Shown here in pieces: positions 56,818-64,000 of a stretch of 64,000 bases of DNA. Each line of letters starts with the position of its first letter. The stretch's first letter is position 1. This DNA is from RUG420 sp045642465. Its GTDB lineage: Bacteria; Bacillota; Clostridia; Oscillospirales; Acutalibacteraceae. The position numbers and the translations under genes were made by a program. The notes below the pieces were generated by a model, which was not told the DNA's origin, ran no database searches, and saw nothing but the letters and a program-made list of their open reading frames with translations. The stretch covers positions 558,001 to 622,000 of the forward strand of contig JAZUIY010000015.1 of assembly GCA_045642465.1 (NCBI GenBank). Reading direction: 5' to 3'.

Positions 56818-57072
56818 GAGAGTTCTCCTTTTAAGAAGGACGCTGTTTCCCAAAACGGATGAGCGCCGCTTCGAAACACTAGATTAGATTGCATCTAGTA
56901 TATCACGAAACGGGGAAGATGGCACGAAAGAGAAGAGAAATCGCAAAAAGGAAAAATCACAAAAGGGAAATAATGCAAAAGCGGGAATACTGCATCGCCC
57001 AAAAAGTGCAAACAAAGTCCTGTTAACATTTTAACAATCGCCTTGAAGCCCCACAGATAAAGGGAAAAGTGG

Positions 57073-57078
57073 TATACT
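57073..57078 (+). promoter_or_regulatory. Possible -10 box upstream of the PF04071-HAD gene
   Basis: GGTATACTAAT contains TATACT 33 bases before the ATG at 57112. No convincing -35 box at the right distance is seen. Confidence 0.35.
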
Positions 57079-57111
57079 AATAGTGCACTTTTGAGGGAAG
57101 GGGGAATCCTG

Positions 57112-58179
57112 ATGAGCTTCGGTGGATATTACGAAAACCGGGACTGCGAATATTATCCGTGTCACGACATGGAGCACCTAAATTGTATGTTCTGTTATTG
57201 CCCGTTTTACCGGGAGGACAACTGTCCGGGATGTCCGACTTATATTACCAGTAAGCATACCGGCGAGAAAATCAAGGATTGCTCCCATTGTCTTTACCCT
57301 CACAAAAAAGAAAATTACGACGCCATTATGGAACGGATTAATGCCAAGACGGCAGATCGCCCACGGGTGGTGTTCCTGGATGTGGATGGCACCTTAATTG
57401 ACTATAATGGGGAATTCCCAGATTCTGCCAAAGAGGCCATGCGTATGGCGCGGCGCAAAGGTCACCAAATGGTGGTTTGCACCGGACGGGCCCTTTGCCA
57501 GTTAACTGGATTTTTCCCAATGGAACTGCTGGACGGCGTCATTACCGCCGCAGGTTCCTGTGTATACCACGAAGGGGAACTGTTAATGTCTACTTGCTTT
57601 GAAGAAGAGTGGACCAAGCGTTTAGTGGATTACTTCAAAGAAAATGACATGCCATTTTTCCTGCAGGCAGAGGATCAACTGTACTCCGCCACTTGGTGCA
57701 AAGAAGCCGGCATGGAATTGTTCCGCGGCAAGGGCTTAAACGACGAAGCAGTAGAAAAAGTCTACGGCACCGTGGTCTTCGTGGAAGAACCATGGAAGCA
57801 GCCGGGGGTAGAAAAAGCCCTTTACTATAATTGCCAAAAGAATCCGGAAGAGGTTTGCGCTGACCTAGGCGGGTACTTCAACATTACGGATTCCAGTTAC
57901 AAACTGTCCCGCTTCTGTGACGGGGAAATTACCCGGGCAGGCATAGACAAATCCGCCGGCATGCGGGCGTACCTGGACCACGTGGGTATTCCACGGGAAG
58001 ACTCCATTGCTTTTGGCGATGGACCGAATGACCTAGAAATGATACGCTTTGCCGGTATTGGAGTTGCCATGGGCAATGCCACTTTGGAACTGAAGCAGGC
58101 GGCCAACCGTGTTTGCGGAGACGTGAATAACGATGGCCTCTATTTTGGCTTCCAAAGTTTAGGCCTCATTGATGAATAA
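57112..58179 (+). CDS. Cysteine-rich small domain (PF04071) fused to Cof-type HAD hydrolase
   Basis: A 355-residue fusion. Residues 1-75 form the cysteine-rich small domain: YYENRDCEYYPCH, LNCMFCYCPFY, CPGCPTY and IKDCSHCLYPHKKENYD, with about twelve Cys and several His that probably bind metal. Residues 90-355 are a Cof-type HAD phosphatase: VFLDVDGTLID (motif I), VVCTGRA (motif II), and FGDGPNDLEMI (motif IV). I know PF04071 mostly as a single-domain protein, so the fusion is notable. ATG 57112 has GAAGGGGG upstream. Confidence 0.87.
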   Translation: MSFGGYYENRDCEYYPCHDMEHLNCMFCYCPFYREDNCPGCPTYITSKHTGEKIKDCSHCLYPHKKENYDAIMERINAKTADRPRVVFLDVDGTLIDYNGEFPDSAKEAMRMARRKGHQMVVCTGRALCQLTGFFPMELLDGVITAAGSCVYHEGELLMSTCFEEEWTKRLVDYFKENDMPFFLQAEDQLYSATWCKEAGMELFRGKGLNDEAVEKVYGTVVFVEEPWKQPGVEKALYYNCQKNPEEVCADLGGYFNITDSSYKLSRFCDGEITRAGIDKSAGMRAYLDHVGIPREDSIAFGDGPNDLEMIRFAGIGVAMGNATLELKQAANRVCGDVNNDGLYFGFQSLGLIDE

Positions 58180-58181
58180 AA

Positions 58182-58212
58182 AGAAAGCCACCCATTTGGG
58201 TGGCTTTTTTGA
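58182..58212 (+). terminator. Terminator after the PF04071-HAD gene
   Basis: AAAGCCACCC-ATTT-GGGTGGCTTTTTT. Its stem is nearly identical to those at 40305 and 44451. Confidence 0.93.
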
Positions 58213-58248
58213 TGGTTGTTTCTGTTTCTTGGGGTGCCGCTTTTTGCG

Positions 58249-59112
58249 TTACGCTTCACTGATTTCCACCACGTGGAGGGTGGAGGCGGTGTCGTCAATT
58301 TGGAAGCGGACATTGAGGCCTAAGTAGGTGAGGCCATAGGTGCGGCCCGACGTTGGAGCGGCGCTTTGGTCGGCGCCTGGGTTGACGCTTTGGTCGGCGC
58401 TCGGGTTGACGCTTTGGTCGGCGCCTGGGTTGACGCTTTGGTCAGCGCTCGGGTTGGCGCTTTGGCCGGCGCCTGGGTTGACGCTTTGGTCGGCGCTCGG
58501 GTCAGCGCTCGGGTCGGCCTGCCGATTGGCCTTCCGCTGATACTGTGGGCGAGGGTCGTGCTTTAAGATGCCAATGAGTTCCGCTTGGTTGGCTGCCGGA
58601 ATCTTTTTCAGAAGTTCCTCTGGGAAGTCCACGGTGAGTTCCAGGTCCGGCAAGGTGTCGGTGTACCCGCCAGTGGCATCCGGTACGGCGTCGGCGTATG
58701 GCAAGTATGGCTTGATGTCAAAGATTGGGGTTCCGTCCATCAGGTCCACGCCGGACACGGTAATAACCGGTCCGTCCGGTGTGTCTAAGTCAATGGATTC
58801 CACTTTGACTACGGTGAGGCCTAAGTTGTTGGGACGGAACGGGGAACGGGTGGCAAAGACGCCCATGCGGGTGTTGCCACCAAGTCTTGGCGGCCGTACC
58901 GTTACCGGCGGCTTTTCTCCCGGACGGACAGCCTCCGAAAACTGCCAAATCAGCCAAATGTGGCTGAAGGTTTCCAGGCCTCTGAGTGCTTCCGGATTCC
59001 GATAGTCCGGCTCAAAGACAATGCGTCCGGTGAGGGTAGAAATGACGCCGCTCTGGCGGGGAACCCCAAACTTGCCGGACAGGTTTGTCTCAATATGTGC
59101 AATCTGATCCAT
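58249..59112 (-). CDS. TrmO-like tRNA methyltransferase with in-frame repeat insert
   Basis: A 287-residue TsaA/TrmO-fold protein; TrmO methylates N6-threonylcarbamoyladenosine 37 in tRNAs using SAM. Family segments: FSHIWLIWQF, RLGGNTRMGVFATRSPFRPN, GLTVVKVESID, VSGVDLMDGTPIFDIKPYLPY and the late DPRPQYQR. Between the latter and RTYGLTYLGLNVRFQ there is an insert of ~55 residues made of an 8-residue repeat (ADQSVNPG / ADQSVNPS / ADPS), encoded by 24-bp tandem repeats. The core looks intact. Confidence 0.88.
   Translation of the reverse strand: MDQIAHIETNLSGKFGVPRQSGVISTLTGRIVFEPDYRNPEALRGLETFSHIWLIWQFSEAVRPGEKPPVTVRPPRLGGNTRMGVFATRSPFRPNNLGLTVVKVESIDLDTPDGPVITVSGVDLMDGTPIFDIKPYLPYADAVPDATGGYTDTLPDLELTVDFPEELLKKIPAANQAELIGILKHDPRPQYQRKANRQADPSADPSADQSVNPGAGQSANPSADQSVNPGADQSVNPSADQSVNPGADQSAAPTSGRTYGLTYLGLNVRFQIDDTASTLHVVEISEA
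58363..58528 (-). repeat. 24-bp tandem repeat inside the TrmO-like gene
   Basis: About seven units of TTGGTCGGCGCYYGGGTTGA type with a 24-bp period and a 48-bp higher-order alternation (GCCTGG / GCTCGG). They are in frame and encode the ADQSVNPG/S repeat. Confidence 0.92.
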
Positions 59113-59194
59113 AAAAACACTCCTAGATGTTGTATTTTTTTCTTCTCTAGGCTAAAATTATACCATATCTTTACAAAAAGGAAGAACTGGACTC

Positions 59195-60355
59195 ATGTTA
59201 AAACCCATGAGAGTTTACGCGCAAATTGATTTAGACACTTTGCGTTACAACTTAAAACAGAATATGGACCATGTTGGCCCTGATGTTAAGGTCCTCGCTA
59301 TTGTAAAAACTGACGCATACGGACACGGTGCTGTGGAAGTATCCCGTTCCTTAGCTGACGCCGGTATCTACGGCTTTGCCGTTGCTACCGTTGAAGAAGG
59401 GGTAACGCTGCGCAATGCAGGCATTCGTAACTTTATTTTGGTACTGGGTCACGTTTATTACAGAGACGTTCCTGCCGCCATTACCAACGGCATCACCATG
59501 ACCGTAGATGAAATGGTAGACGCAGAACGGATTTCTGAAATTGCTTGCGCCATGCACCAGACTGCACTGATTCACGTTAAGGTGGACACCGGTATGGGCC
59601 GCCTCGGCTTCCAGCCAACGGAACAGAGTAAGCAGGATATTGAAAAAATCAGCAAGCTGCCGCGCATTGAATTGGACGGCATCTTTACCCATTTTGCCAA
59701 GGCCGACTGTGCCGACAAGACTTCCATGAATGAGCAGGAAGCATTGTTCCGTTCCTTCGTTGGAGACTTGGAAAGCAGAGGCGTTCACTTCCACATTCGT
59801 CATATGTGTAACTCCGCCGGTACCATGGAAAAGAATTCCGACTTTTATGACATGGTCCGCATTGGTGCCACACTGTATGGCTTCAATCCAAGCACGGAAG
59901 TGTCCAATCAGTACATTCAGCCGAAGCCGGTTTTGAGCCTCATCAGCCACGTTGCTCACGTCAAGGAAGTAGGCCCTGGCTTTACGGTTAGTTATGGTTC
60001 CACCTACGTAACCACCGCAGACCGCACCGTCATTGCTACCGTATCCGTAGGCTACGGTGACGGATATCCGCGTTCCCTTTCCGACAAGGGCTACGTGCTG
60101 ATTTCCGGTCAGAAATGCCCAATCCTGGGCCGGGTTACCATGGACCAGATGATGGTAGATGTTACCCACCTTGACCACATTGAAATTGGCGATGAAGTGG
60201 TCATCATCGGCAAACAAGGTGACGAAGAAATTACACTGGACATGCTGGGTGAACTGTCCGGCCGTCTCAATTACGAGATTGTCTGCTGCTTAAACCAGCG
60301 TATCCCTCGCATTTATGAATCCGAAGGAAAGTCCATTAAAAAAGCATTGAAATAA
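59195..60355 (+). CDS. alr: Alanine racemase
   Basis: A 386-residue PLP enzyme making D-alanine for peptidoglycan. The PLP lysine lies in LAIVKTDAYGHGAVEV, and the catalytic tyrosine in VSVGYGDGYPR near residue 285; MGRLGF and GRVTMDQMMVDVT are also typical. ATG 59195 follows AAAAAGGAAG; a start at the fifth codon (ATG 59207) is possible. Confidence 0.97.
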   Translation: MLKPMRVYAQIDLDTLRYNLKQNMDHVGPDVKVLAIVKTDAYGHGAVEVSRSLADAGIYGFAVATVEEGVTLRNAGIRNFILVLGHVYYRDVPAAITNGITMTVDEMVDAERISEIACAMHQTALIHVKVDTGMGRLGFQPTEQSKQDIEKISKLPRIELDGIFTHFAKADCADKTSMNEQEALFRSFVGDLESRGVHFHIRHMCNSAGTMEKNSDFYDMVRIGATLYGFNPSTEVSNQYIQPKPVLSLISHVAHVKEVGPGFTVSYGSTYVTTADRTVIATVSVGYGDGYPRSLSDKGYVLISGQKCPILGRVTMDQMMVDVTHLDHIEIGDEVVIIGKQGDEEITLDMLGELSGRLNYEIVCCLNQRIPRIYESEGKSIKKALK

Positions 60356-60430
60356 GGCATTAGGCAAATGCCAAGTACATTTGCTTCATTAATAATTACA
60401 CACGCAATAGTAAAAGATGCGTCTCAGACG

Positions 60431-60463
60431 CAAAAAAGCCGTTCCAGAGGAACGGCTTTTTAC
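60431..60463 (+). terminator. Terminator after alr
   Basis: AAAAAGCCGTTCC-AGA-GGAACGGCTTTTT: 13-bp stem with T-run. Confidence 0.93.
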
Positions 60464-60479
60464 TTTATTTGGTTGCTGC

Positions 60480-60565
60480 GGCTTTGCAGTTGGTGCGCCG
60501 AGCGCAGCTGCAACCGAAAACTGTTGGTGCGCCGAGCACAGCTGCAACCGAAAGGGGTTGCAAGG
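60480..60565 (+). repeat. ~42-bp direct repeat (2 copies)
   Basis: GTTGGTGCGCCGAGCGCAGC followed by TGCAACCGAAAACT occurs twice (about 60489 and 60524) and begins again as GGTTGCA afterwards. It lies between alr and the convergent ABC gene. Confidence 0.75.
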
Positions 60566-60578
60566 GGTGGCGCCGGGC

Positions 60579-61511
60579 TTACAGCACCTTAGAGAGAAAG
60601 TCTTGGAGACGGTCGGACTGTGGATGTTCGAAGATCTGCTCTGGGGTACCTTCTTCTACCAGCTTTCCTTCGGCCATGAAGAGAACGCGGGAAGCCACTT
60701 CCTTGGCAAAGCCCATTTCGTGGGTAACAATAACCATGGTCATGCCTTCGTCAGCCAGTTCCTTCATCAGGTCTAATACTTCACCAACCATTTCCGGGTC
60801 CAAAGCGGAAGTCGGTTCGTCAAAGAGCATAACGTCCGGTTCCATGGCCAGGGCACGGATAATGGCAATACGCTGTTTCTGACCGCCGGACAAAGTCTGC
60901 GGATAAGCGTCTGCTTTGTCGGCTAAGCCAATGCGTTCCAGCAAAGCCATGGCCTTCTTTTCGGCCTCTTCTTTGCTGACACCCTTCAGCTTGATTGGGC
61001 CTAAGGTGATGTTGTCCAAAATGGTGTAGTTGTTGAAAAGGTTAAACTGCTGGAATACCATGCCGATTTTCTGGCGGGCCTGGTTGATGTCCAGTTCGTT
61101 TTCCTTCTGGATTTCCTTCATGAGGGCCTTATATTCTTTGCCTTCATGCTTTTCGTTCAAAAGATCTTCTGCCTTGATTCTGGCAATGAGCTGGGCCTTG
61201 ATGGCGTCGTCGTCCTTGCTGTGACTGTGGAGGCTGTATTCGGAATACAGTTTCTGGTAGGTCTTGGAGGAGACGATAACATCTTCATGGAGATACGGGT
61301 CTACCGGAGTCACCAGTTTGCCTTCAAACCACACTTCACCGTAGGTCGGTTCTCCTAGGAGGTTGAGGCAGCGCAAGAAGGTGGATTTCCCGGAACCGGA
61401 CGGGCCGATAACGGCAATCTTTTCGCCCTTCTGGATTTCACAGTTTACATTGTCCAGGGCATGGAAGTTTGAGAAAATTTTATATAAGCCTTTGGCATCA
61501 ATGACGGGCAT
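60579..61511 (-). CDS. Polar amino acid ABC transporter ATPase with internal insert
   Basis: A 310-residue ATPase. Walker A GPSGSGKST, Q-loop GMVFQQFNLFNNYT, signature LSGGQKQRIAI and Walker B VMLFDEPTSALD identify the GlnQ-type family. Between the EPTYGEVWFEG strand and the Q-loop there are about 65 extra residues, mostly charged and helical (KTYQKLYSEYSLHSHSKDDD and onwards); ordinary GlnQ proteins are near 240 residues. It starts at ATG 61511, inside the last codons of the upstream permease gene, so the two are coupled. Confidence 0.9.
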   Translation of the reverse strand: MPVIDAKGLYKIFSNFHALDNVNCEIQKGEKIAVIGPSGSGKSTFLRCLNLLGEPTYGEVWFEGKLVTPVDPYLHEDVIVSSKTYQKLYSEYSLHSHSKDDDAIKAQLIARIKAEDLLNEKHEGKEYKALMKEIQKENELDINQARQKIGMVFQQFNLFNNYTILDNITLGPIKLKGVSKEEAEKKAMALLERIGLADKADAYPQTLSGGQKQRIAIIRALAMEPDVMLFDEPTSALDPEMVGEVLDLMKELADEGMTMVIVTHEMGFAKEVASRVLFMAEGKLVEEGTPEQIFEHPQSDRLQDFLSKVL

Positions 61512-63045
61512 CACTTGCACGCATCCTCCTTTCAATGTAGTTTACAATCTTGGTAAAGATAAAGATGATAACAATGTAGATAATGGCCATTACCAGGTAT
61601 GGAACCATGAATTCGTAGTTGCTGGAACCAATGTTGCGGAAGGCAACGCAGAGGTCGAAGGCGGCTACGAAGGAAACAATGGAGGTTTCCTTTACCAGGG
61701 TGATGAACTCGTTACCCAAGGTTGGGATAATGTTCTTAATGGCCTGTGGAATAACAATCTTCAGCATGGTCTGCGGGAAGTTGAACCCGATGGCTCGGCC
61801 GGCTTCGGTCTGACCTACGTCAACGGAGAGAATACCGCCTCGCATGATTTCCGAAACGTAGGCCCCGGAGTTTAAGCCGAAGACCACAATACATACGGTG
61901 AGCGATGCAATATTTACCCCGATTAACGGGAAGACTACATAGTAGAAGAGCAAGAGTTGAACTACCATTGGCGTTCCGCGGAACAGGCCAACATACAGTT
62001 CTACCAGCTTTTTTAAGAACTTCATGATGCCGGTGTTGCTCGGCACAATTTTAATGACAGCCAGCAGGGTACCAATGACAATACCAATGGCAAGGCCTAA
62101 AACGGCAATAATCATGGTATTTCTGAGACCTAAGAGAACGGTCTTGTAACCGCCGTTGTCGGCAAAGGACTTCCAGAAGACATCCCATTTGCCGGTGAAG
62201 GCGTTATACTTCTTCACTAGTGCCTTAGCCGGGGCTTCGTCAATGATGACAAAGTCAATGTTGCCGTTCAGCATATCCTGAACGGCCATGCCGCCGTTGT
62301 CGTATCCGTTGGATTTGGCCTTTAAGCCGGCGAAGCCGAAGCTTTCGTCACCGTCTACGTAGAGCTTGCCGGTGGTGCCGTTCTGGGTGCCGATGGTAAC
62401 GGAACTATCCAGTCCGTTCAAAACGGCTTCCACAGAGGCCAAGTCCTTGCAGCCATCAAAGCGGGTGTCATTTTCTTTGACAATGATATACTGAGAAGCG
62501 TTGTAATAAGAGTTGGAGAAATTGACATAAGCTTTTCTGGCTTCGTTGACGGTGAGGCCTGCGGCAACAATGTCACCGTAGCCGGAGTCAATATAGGAGA
62601 GAACGGCGTCAAAGTCCATGTTGACCAGAACCAGTTCTTTGCCAATAGACTGGGCAAACTCGCTCATGATTTCCATGTCAATGCCATAGGCCAGTTCGCC
62701 TTCCATATATTCAAATGGGGCAAAGGCAATGTTAGAAGCAACTACCAACTGGTCTTTGGAGTCGTCTTTTTGATTGATTGGGATGCCGGTAGGCTCTCCA
62801 TCGCCAAAATATTTTTCGGTGATTTCATCAAAAGTACCGTTATCCTGGATTTCTGCAATGAAGTTGTTTAATTGCTGAAGCAGTTCTGGTTCGTTTTTGT
62901 TTACACCAAAGGCGTATTCTTCCGAAGTCAGAGGAACGTCAATCAGCTTTACTGTGTCACTGGTTTTGGCTTTTCCGCATCCGGTGAAGGACAGCAGAAG
63001 CACCAGAATCAGCGCCAAAGCAAAAAAGCGTTTCTGGTTTTTCAT
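61498..63045 (-). CDS. Amino acid ABC transporter: binding protein fused to permease
   Basis: A 515-residue fusion. Signal sequence with lipobox-like SFTGC at about 23; residues ~40-82 resemble the tail end of a family 3 binding protein (YAFGVNKNEPELLQQLNNFI, GTFDEITEKYFG); residues ~98-285 form a binding-protein domain (LVVASNIAFAPFEYMEGELA); residues ~295-510 are a HisM-type permease with five helices and the ATPase-contact EAGRAIGFNFPQTMLKIVIP. It probably imports a polar amino acid with the ATPase encoded next. Fused binding-permease proteins are known in Firmicutes; the extra tail segment is unusual. Confidence 0.9.
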   Translation of the reverse strand: MKNQKRFFALALILVLLLSFTGCGKAKTSDTVKLIDVPLTSEEYAFGVNKNEPELLQQLNNFIAEIQDNGTFDEITEKYFGDGEPTGIPINQKDDSKDQLVVASNIAFAPFEYMEGELAYGIDMEIMSEFAQSIGKELVLVNMDFDAVLSYIDSGYGDIVAAGLTVNEARKAYVNFSNSYYNASQYIIVKENDTRFDGCKDLASVEAVLNGLDSSVTIGTQNGTTGKLYVDGDESFGFAGLKAKSNGYDNGGMAVQDMLNGNIDFVIIDEAPAKALVKKYNAFTGKWDVFWKSFADNGGYKTVLLGLRNTMIIAVLGLAIGIVIGTLLAVIKIVPSNTGIMKFLKKLVELYVGLFRGTPMVVQLLLFYYVVFPLIGVNIASLTVCIVVFGLNSGAYVSEIMRGGILSVDVGQTEAGRAIGFNFPQTMLKIVIPQAIKNIIPTLGNEFITLVKETSIVSFVAAFDLCVAFRNIGSSNYEFMVPYLVMAIIYIVIIFIFTKIVNYIERRMRASDARH

Positions 63046-63129
63046 AGGAAATCTCCTTGATTGAATAGATTAGAATAAATTATACTTTATACGCGCATGA
63101 AAAGGCAAATAAGAAGAGAGGTGAAAACC

Positions 63130-64000
63130 GTGTTTTACAACTCACTGAGTGACTATTTGAAGGATACCTATGGAGAGAAACTCTATAAGGTTTCTCTGTC
63201 CGCCGGATGCACCTGTCCGAACCGGGACGGCACCTTGGGGACCGGAGGCTGCACCTTCTGTTCTGCCGGTGGGTCCGGAGACTTTGCAGCTTCGGCAGAA
63301 GACGGTTTTACCACCCAGTTTGCTGCAGCCAAGGAGCGGGTGAAACGCAAGCACACCGGCAGCAAGTACATTGCCTATTTCCAGAGTTACACCGGAACCT
63401 ATGGGGAACTTGAACGGCTGACAAAGCTTTACATGGAAGCCATTTCTGACCCAGATGTGGCCATTTTGTCTATTGCCACCCGTCCGGATTGCCTAGGGCC
63501 GGAGGTCCTGGAACTGCTGAAGAAGTTGCGGGCCATAAAACCGGTTTGGATTGAATTGGGGCTGCAGACCTCCAATGAGGAAACCGCCAAAGCGGTGCGC
63601 CGGGGCTACACCAACGAAGTCTATGAAAAGGCAGTAATAGCCTTGAATGCCTTAGACATTAAAATAGTAACCCACATTATTCTGGGACTGCCGGGGGAAA
63701 CGGAAGAGGATATGCTTGCTTCCGTACGCTACGCTTGCGCCCAAGGTACCTGGGGATTAAAATTACAATTGCTCCATGTGCTAAAAGGAACGGACCTGGC
63801 CAAAGATTATGAAGCCGGTTTGTTTGCCACTTTGGAGGAAGATACGTATATAGATTTGCTCTGCCGTCTGCTGCCGCAGATTCCGAAGGACGTGGTCATT
63901 CACCGCCTGACGGGAGACGGCCCGAAAAAGATTCTCATTGCCCCTTTGTGGAGTGGGAACAAACGGGAAGTGCTGAACCGGTTAACCAGGACACTGACAG
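63130..64000 (+). CDS. TIGR01212-family radical SAM protein (partial, 3' end outside window)
   Basis: The first 290 codons of an open frame that runs off the window. The start is GTG at 63130 with GAGGTG upstream. It contains the cluster-binding segment GCTCPNRDGTLGTGGCTFC, IATRPDCLGPEVLELL, WIELGLQTSNEETAKAVRRG and HIILGLPGETEEDM, matching TIGR01212 (YhcC-like) radical SAM proteins of unknown substrate. It is divergent from the amino acid transporter genes. Confidence 0.9.
   Translation, partial: MFYNSLSDYLKDTYGEKLYKVSLSAGCTCPNRDGTLGTGGCTFCSAGGSGDFAASAEDGFTTQFAAAKERVKRKHTGSKYIAYFQSYTGTYGELERLTKLYMEAISDPDVAILSIATRPDCLGPEVLELLKKLRAIKPVWIELGLQTSNEETAKAVRRGYTNEVYEKAVIALNALDIKIVTHIILGLPGETEEDMLASVRYACAQGTWGLKLQLLHVLKGTDLAKDYEAGLFATLEEDTYIDLLCRLLPQIPKDVVIHRLTGDGPKKILIAPLWSGNKREVLNRLTRTLT

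Noticed and set aside
1..64000. Prophage, integrative element or insertion sequence
   Set aside because: No transposase, integrase, capsid, terminase or conjugation gene was seen on either strand.

Overview
The window looks like a chromosomal segment of a low-to-middling G+C Firmicute, most probably a gut member of class Clostridia (Oscillospirales/Ruminococcaceae-like is my best guess from gene content, not a database match). Supporting signs are two T-box riboswitches (Cys and Trp), Shine-Dalgarno-led genes with several TTG starts, a Bacillus/Clostridium-type SOS box before recA, clostridial families (DUF3842 next to cbiM, paaK plus ACT, PF04071, YabE-like 3D protein) and signal peptides of the MKK...VLALTM type. 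About 60 genes are called. I saw no transposase, integrase, phage gene, rRNA or cas gene.

Layout. 1-3.8 kb: end of a MntP-like exporter, AraC regulator, GtrA-like membrane protein, lipoprotein, PNPOx-fold protein and a secreted protein of unknown function. 3.8-5.7 kb: a gene-free block made almost wholly of repeats. 5.7-9.8 kb: a GH3 beta-glucosidase with reversed domain order, then two tandem double-glycine-leader peptides with a probable immunity protein, sitting between a 3' tRNA-Gln fragment and the intact tRNA-Gln, then rpmB. 10-16.3 kb: recA-recX, rimO-pgsA, and a Cys T-box controlling cysE-cysS. 16.4-19.6 kb: nickel/cobalt ECF transporter (cbiMQO) with a DUF3842 gene. 19.7-22.6 kb: TtcA-like enzyme, a second repeat block, then rplM-rpsI. 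23-30.8 kb: 3-hydroxyacyl-CoA dehydrogenase, PTS IIC-like protein, cytidylate-kinase-like protein, secreted SGNH hydrolase, SprT-like protein, HAD phosphatase. 31-33.9 kb: complete proline pathway proB-proA-proC. 34-36.9 kb: YabE-like wall protein, membrane J-domain protein and zinc-ribbon membrane protein. 37-43.5 kb: cell-surface glycan cluster (glf, two GT2 enzymes, TagGH-like exporter, nucleotidyltransferase). 43.6-52.5 kb: rpsT, YbaK-like, GH13, a second SGNH protein, polysaccharide deacetylase, class II aldolase, paaK-ACT. 52.5-53.8 kb: third repeat block. 53.8-64 kb: trpB under a Trp T-box, DUF1292, PrsW-like protease, PF04071-HAD fusion, TrmO-like protein, alr, an amino-acid ABC transporter with fused binding protein and permease, and a TIGR01212-type radical SAM protein running off the end.

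The most striking signal is not a gene. Three intergenic arrays (4515-4846, 20860-21191, 53015-53570) are built from 38-bp units (two are 39 bp) with invariant ends GTGATTCA and TGAATCAC, repeated every 73-75 bp. Arrays 1 and 2 have exactly the same architecture: five units, start-to-start steps 73, 74, 74, 73, total 332 bp. Units correspond by position between arrays, and array 3 ends with the same last three units. Arrays 1 and 2 are each entered from a 31-bp tandem repeat through the same junction sequence. Eighteen units carry 36 intact half-sites while their interiors diverge, and the pitch is close to seven turns of B-DNA. This suggests a multicopy chromosomal protein-binding element rather than a CRISPR or an RNA hairpin array. 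More widely, many intergenic gaps carry their own locus-specific short tandem repeat, and two tRNA-modification genes carry in-frame versions of such repeats.
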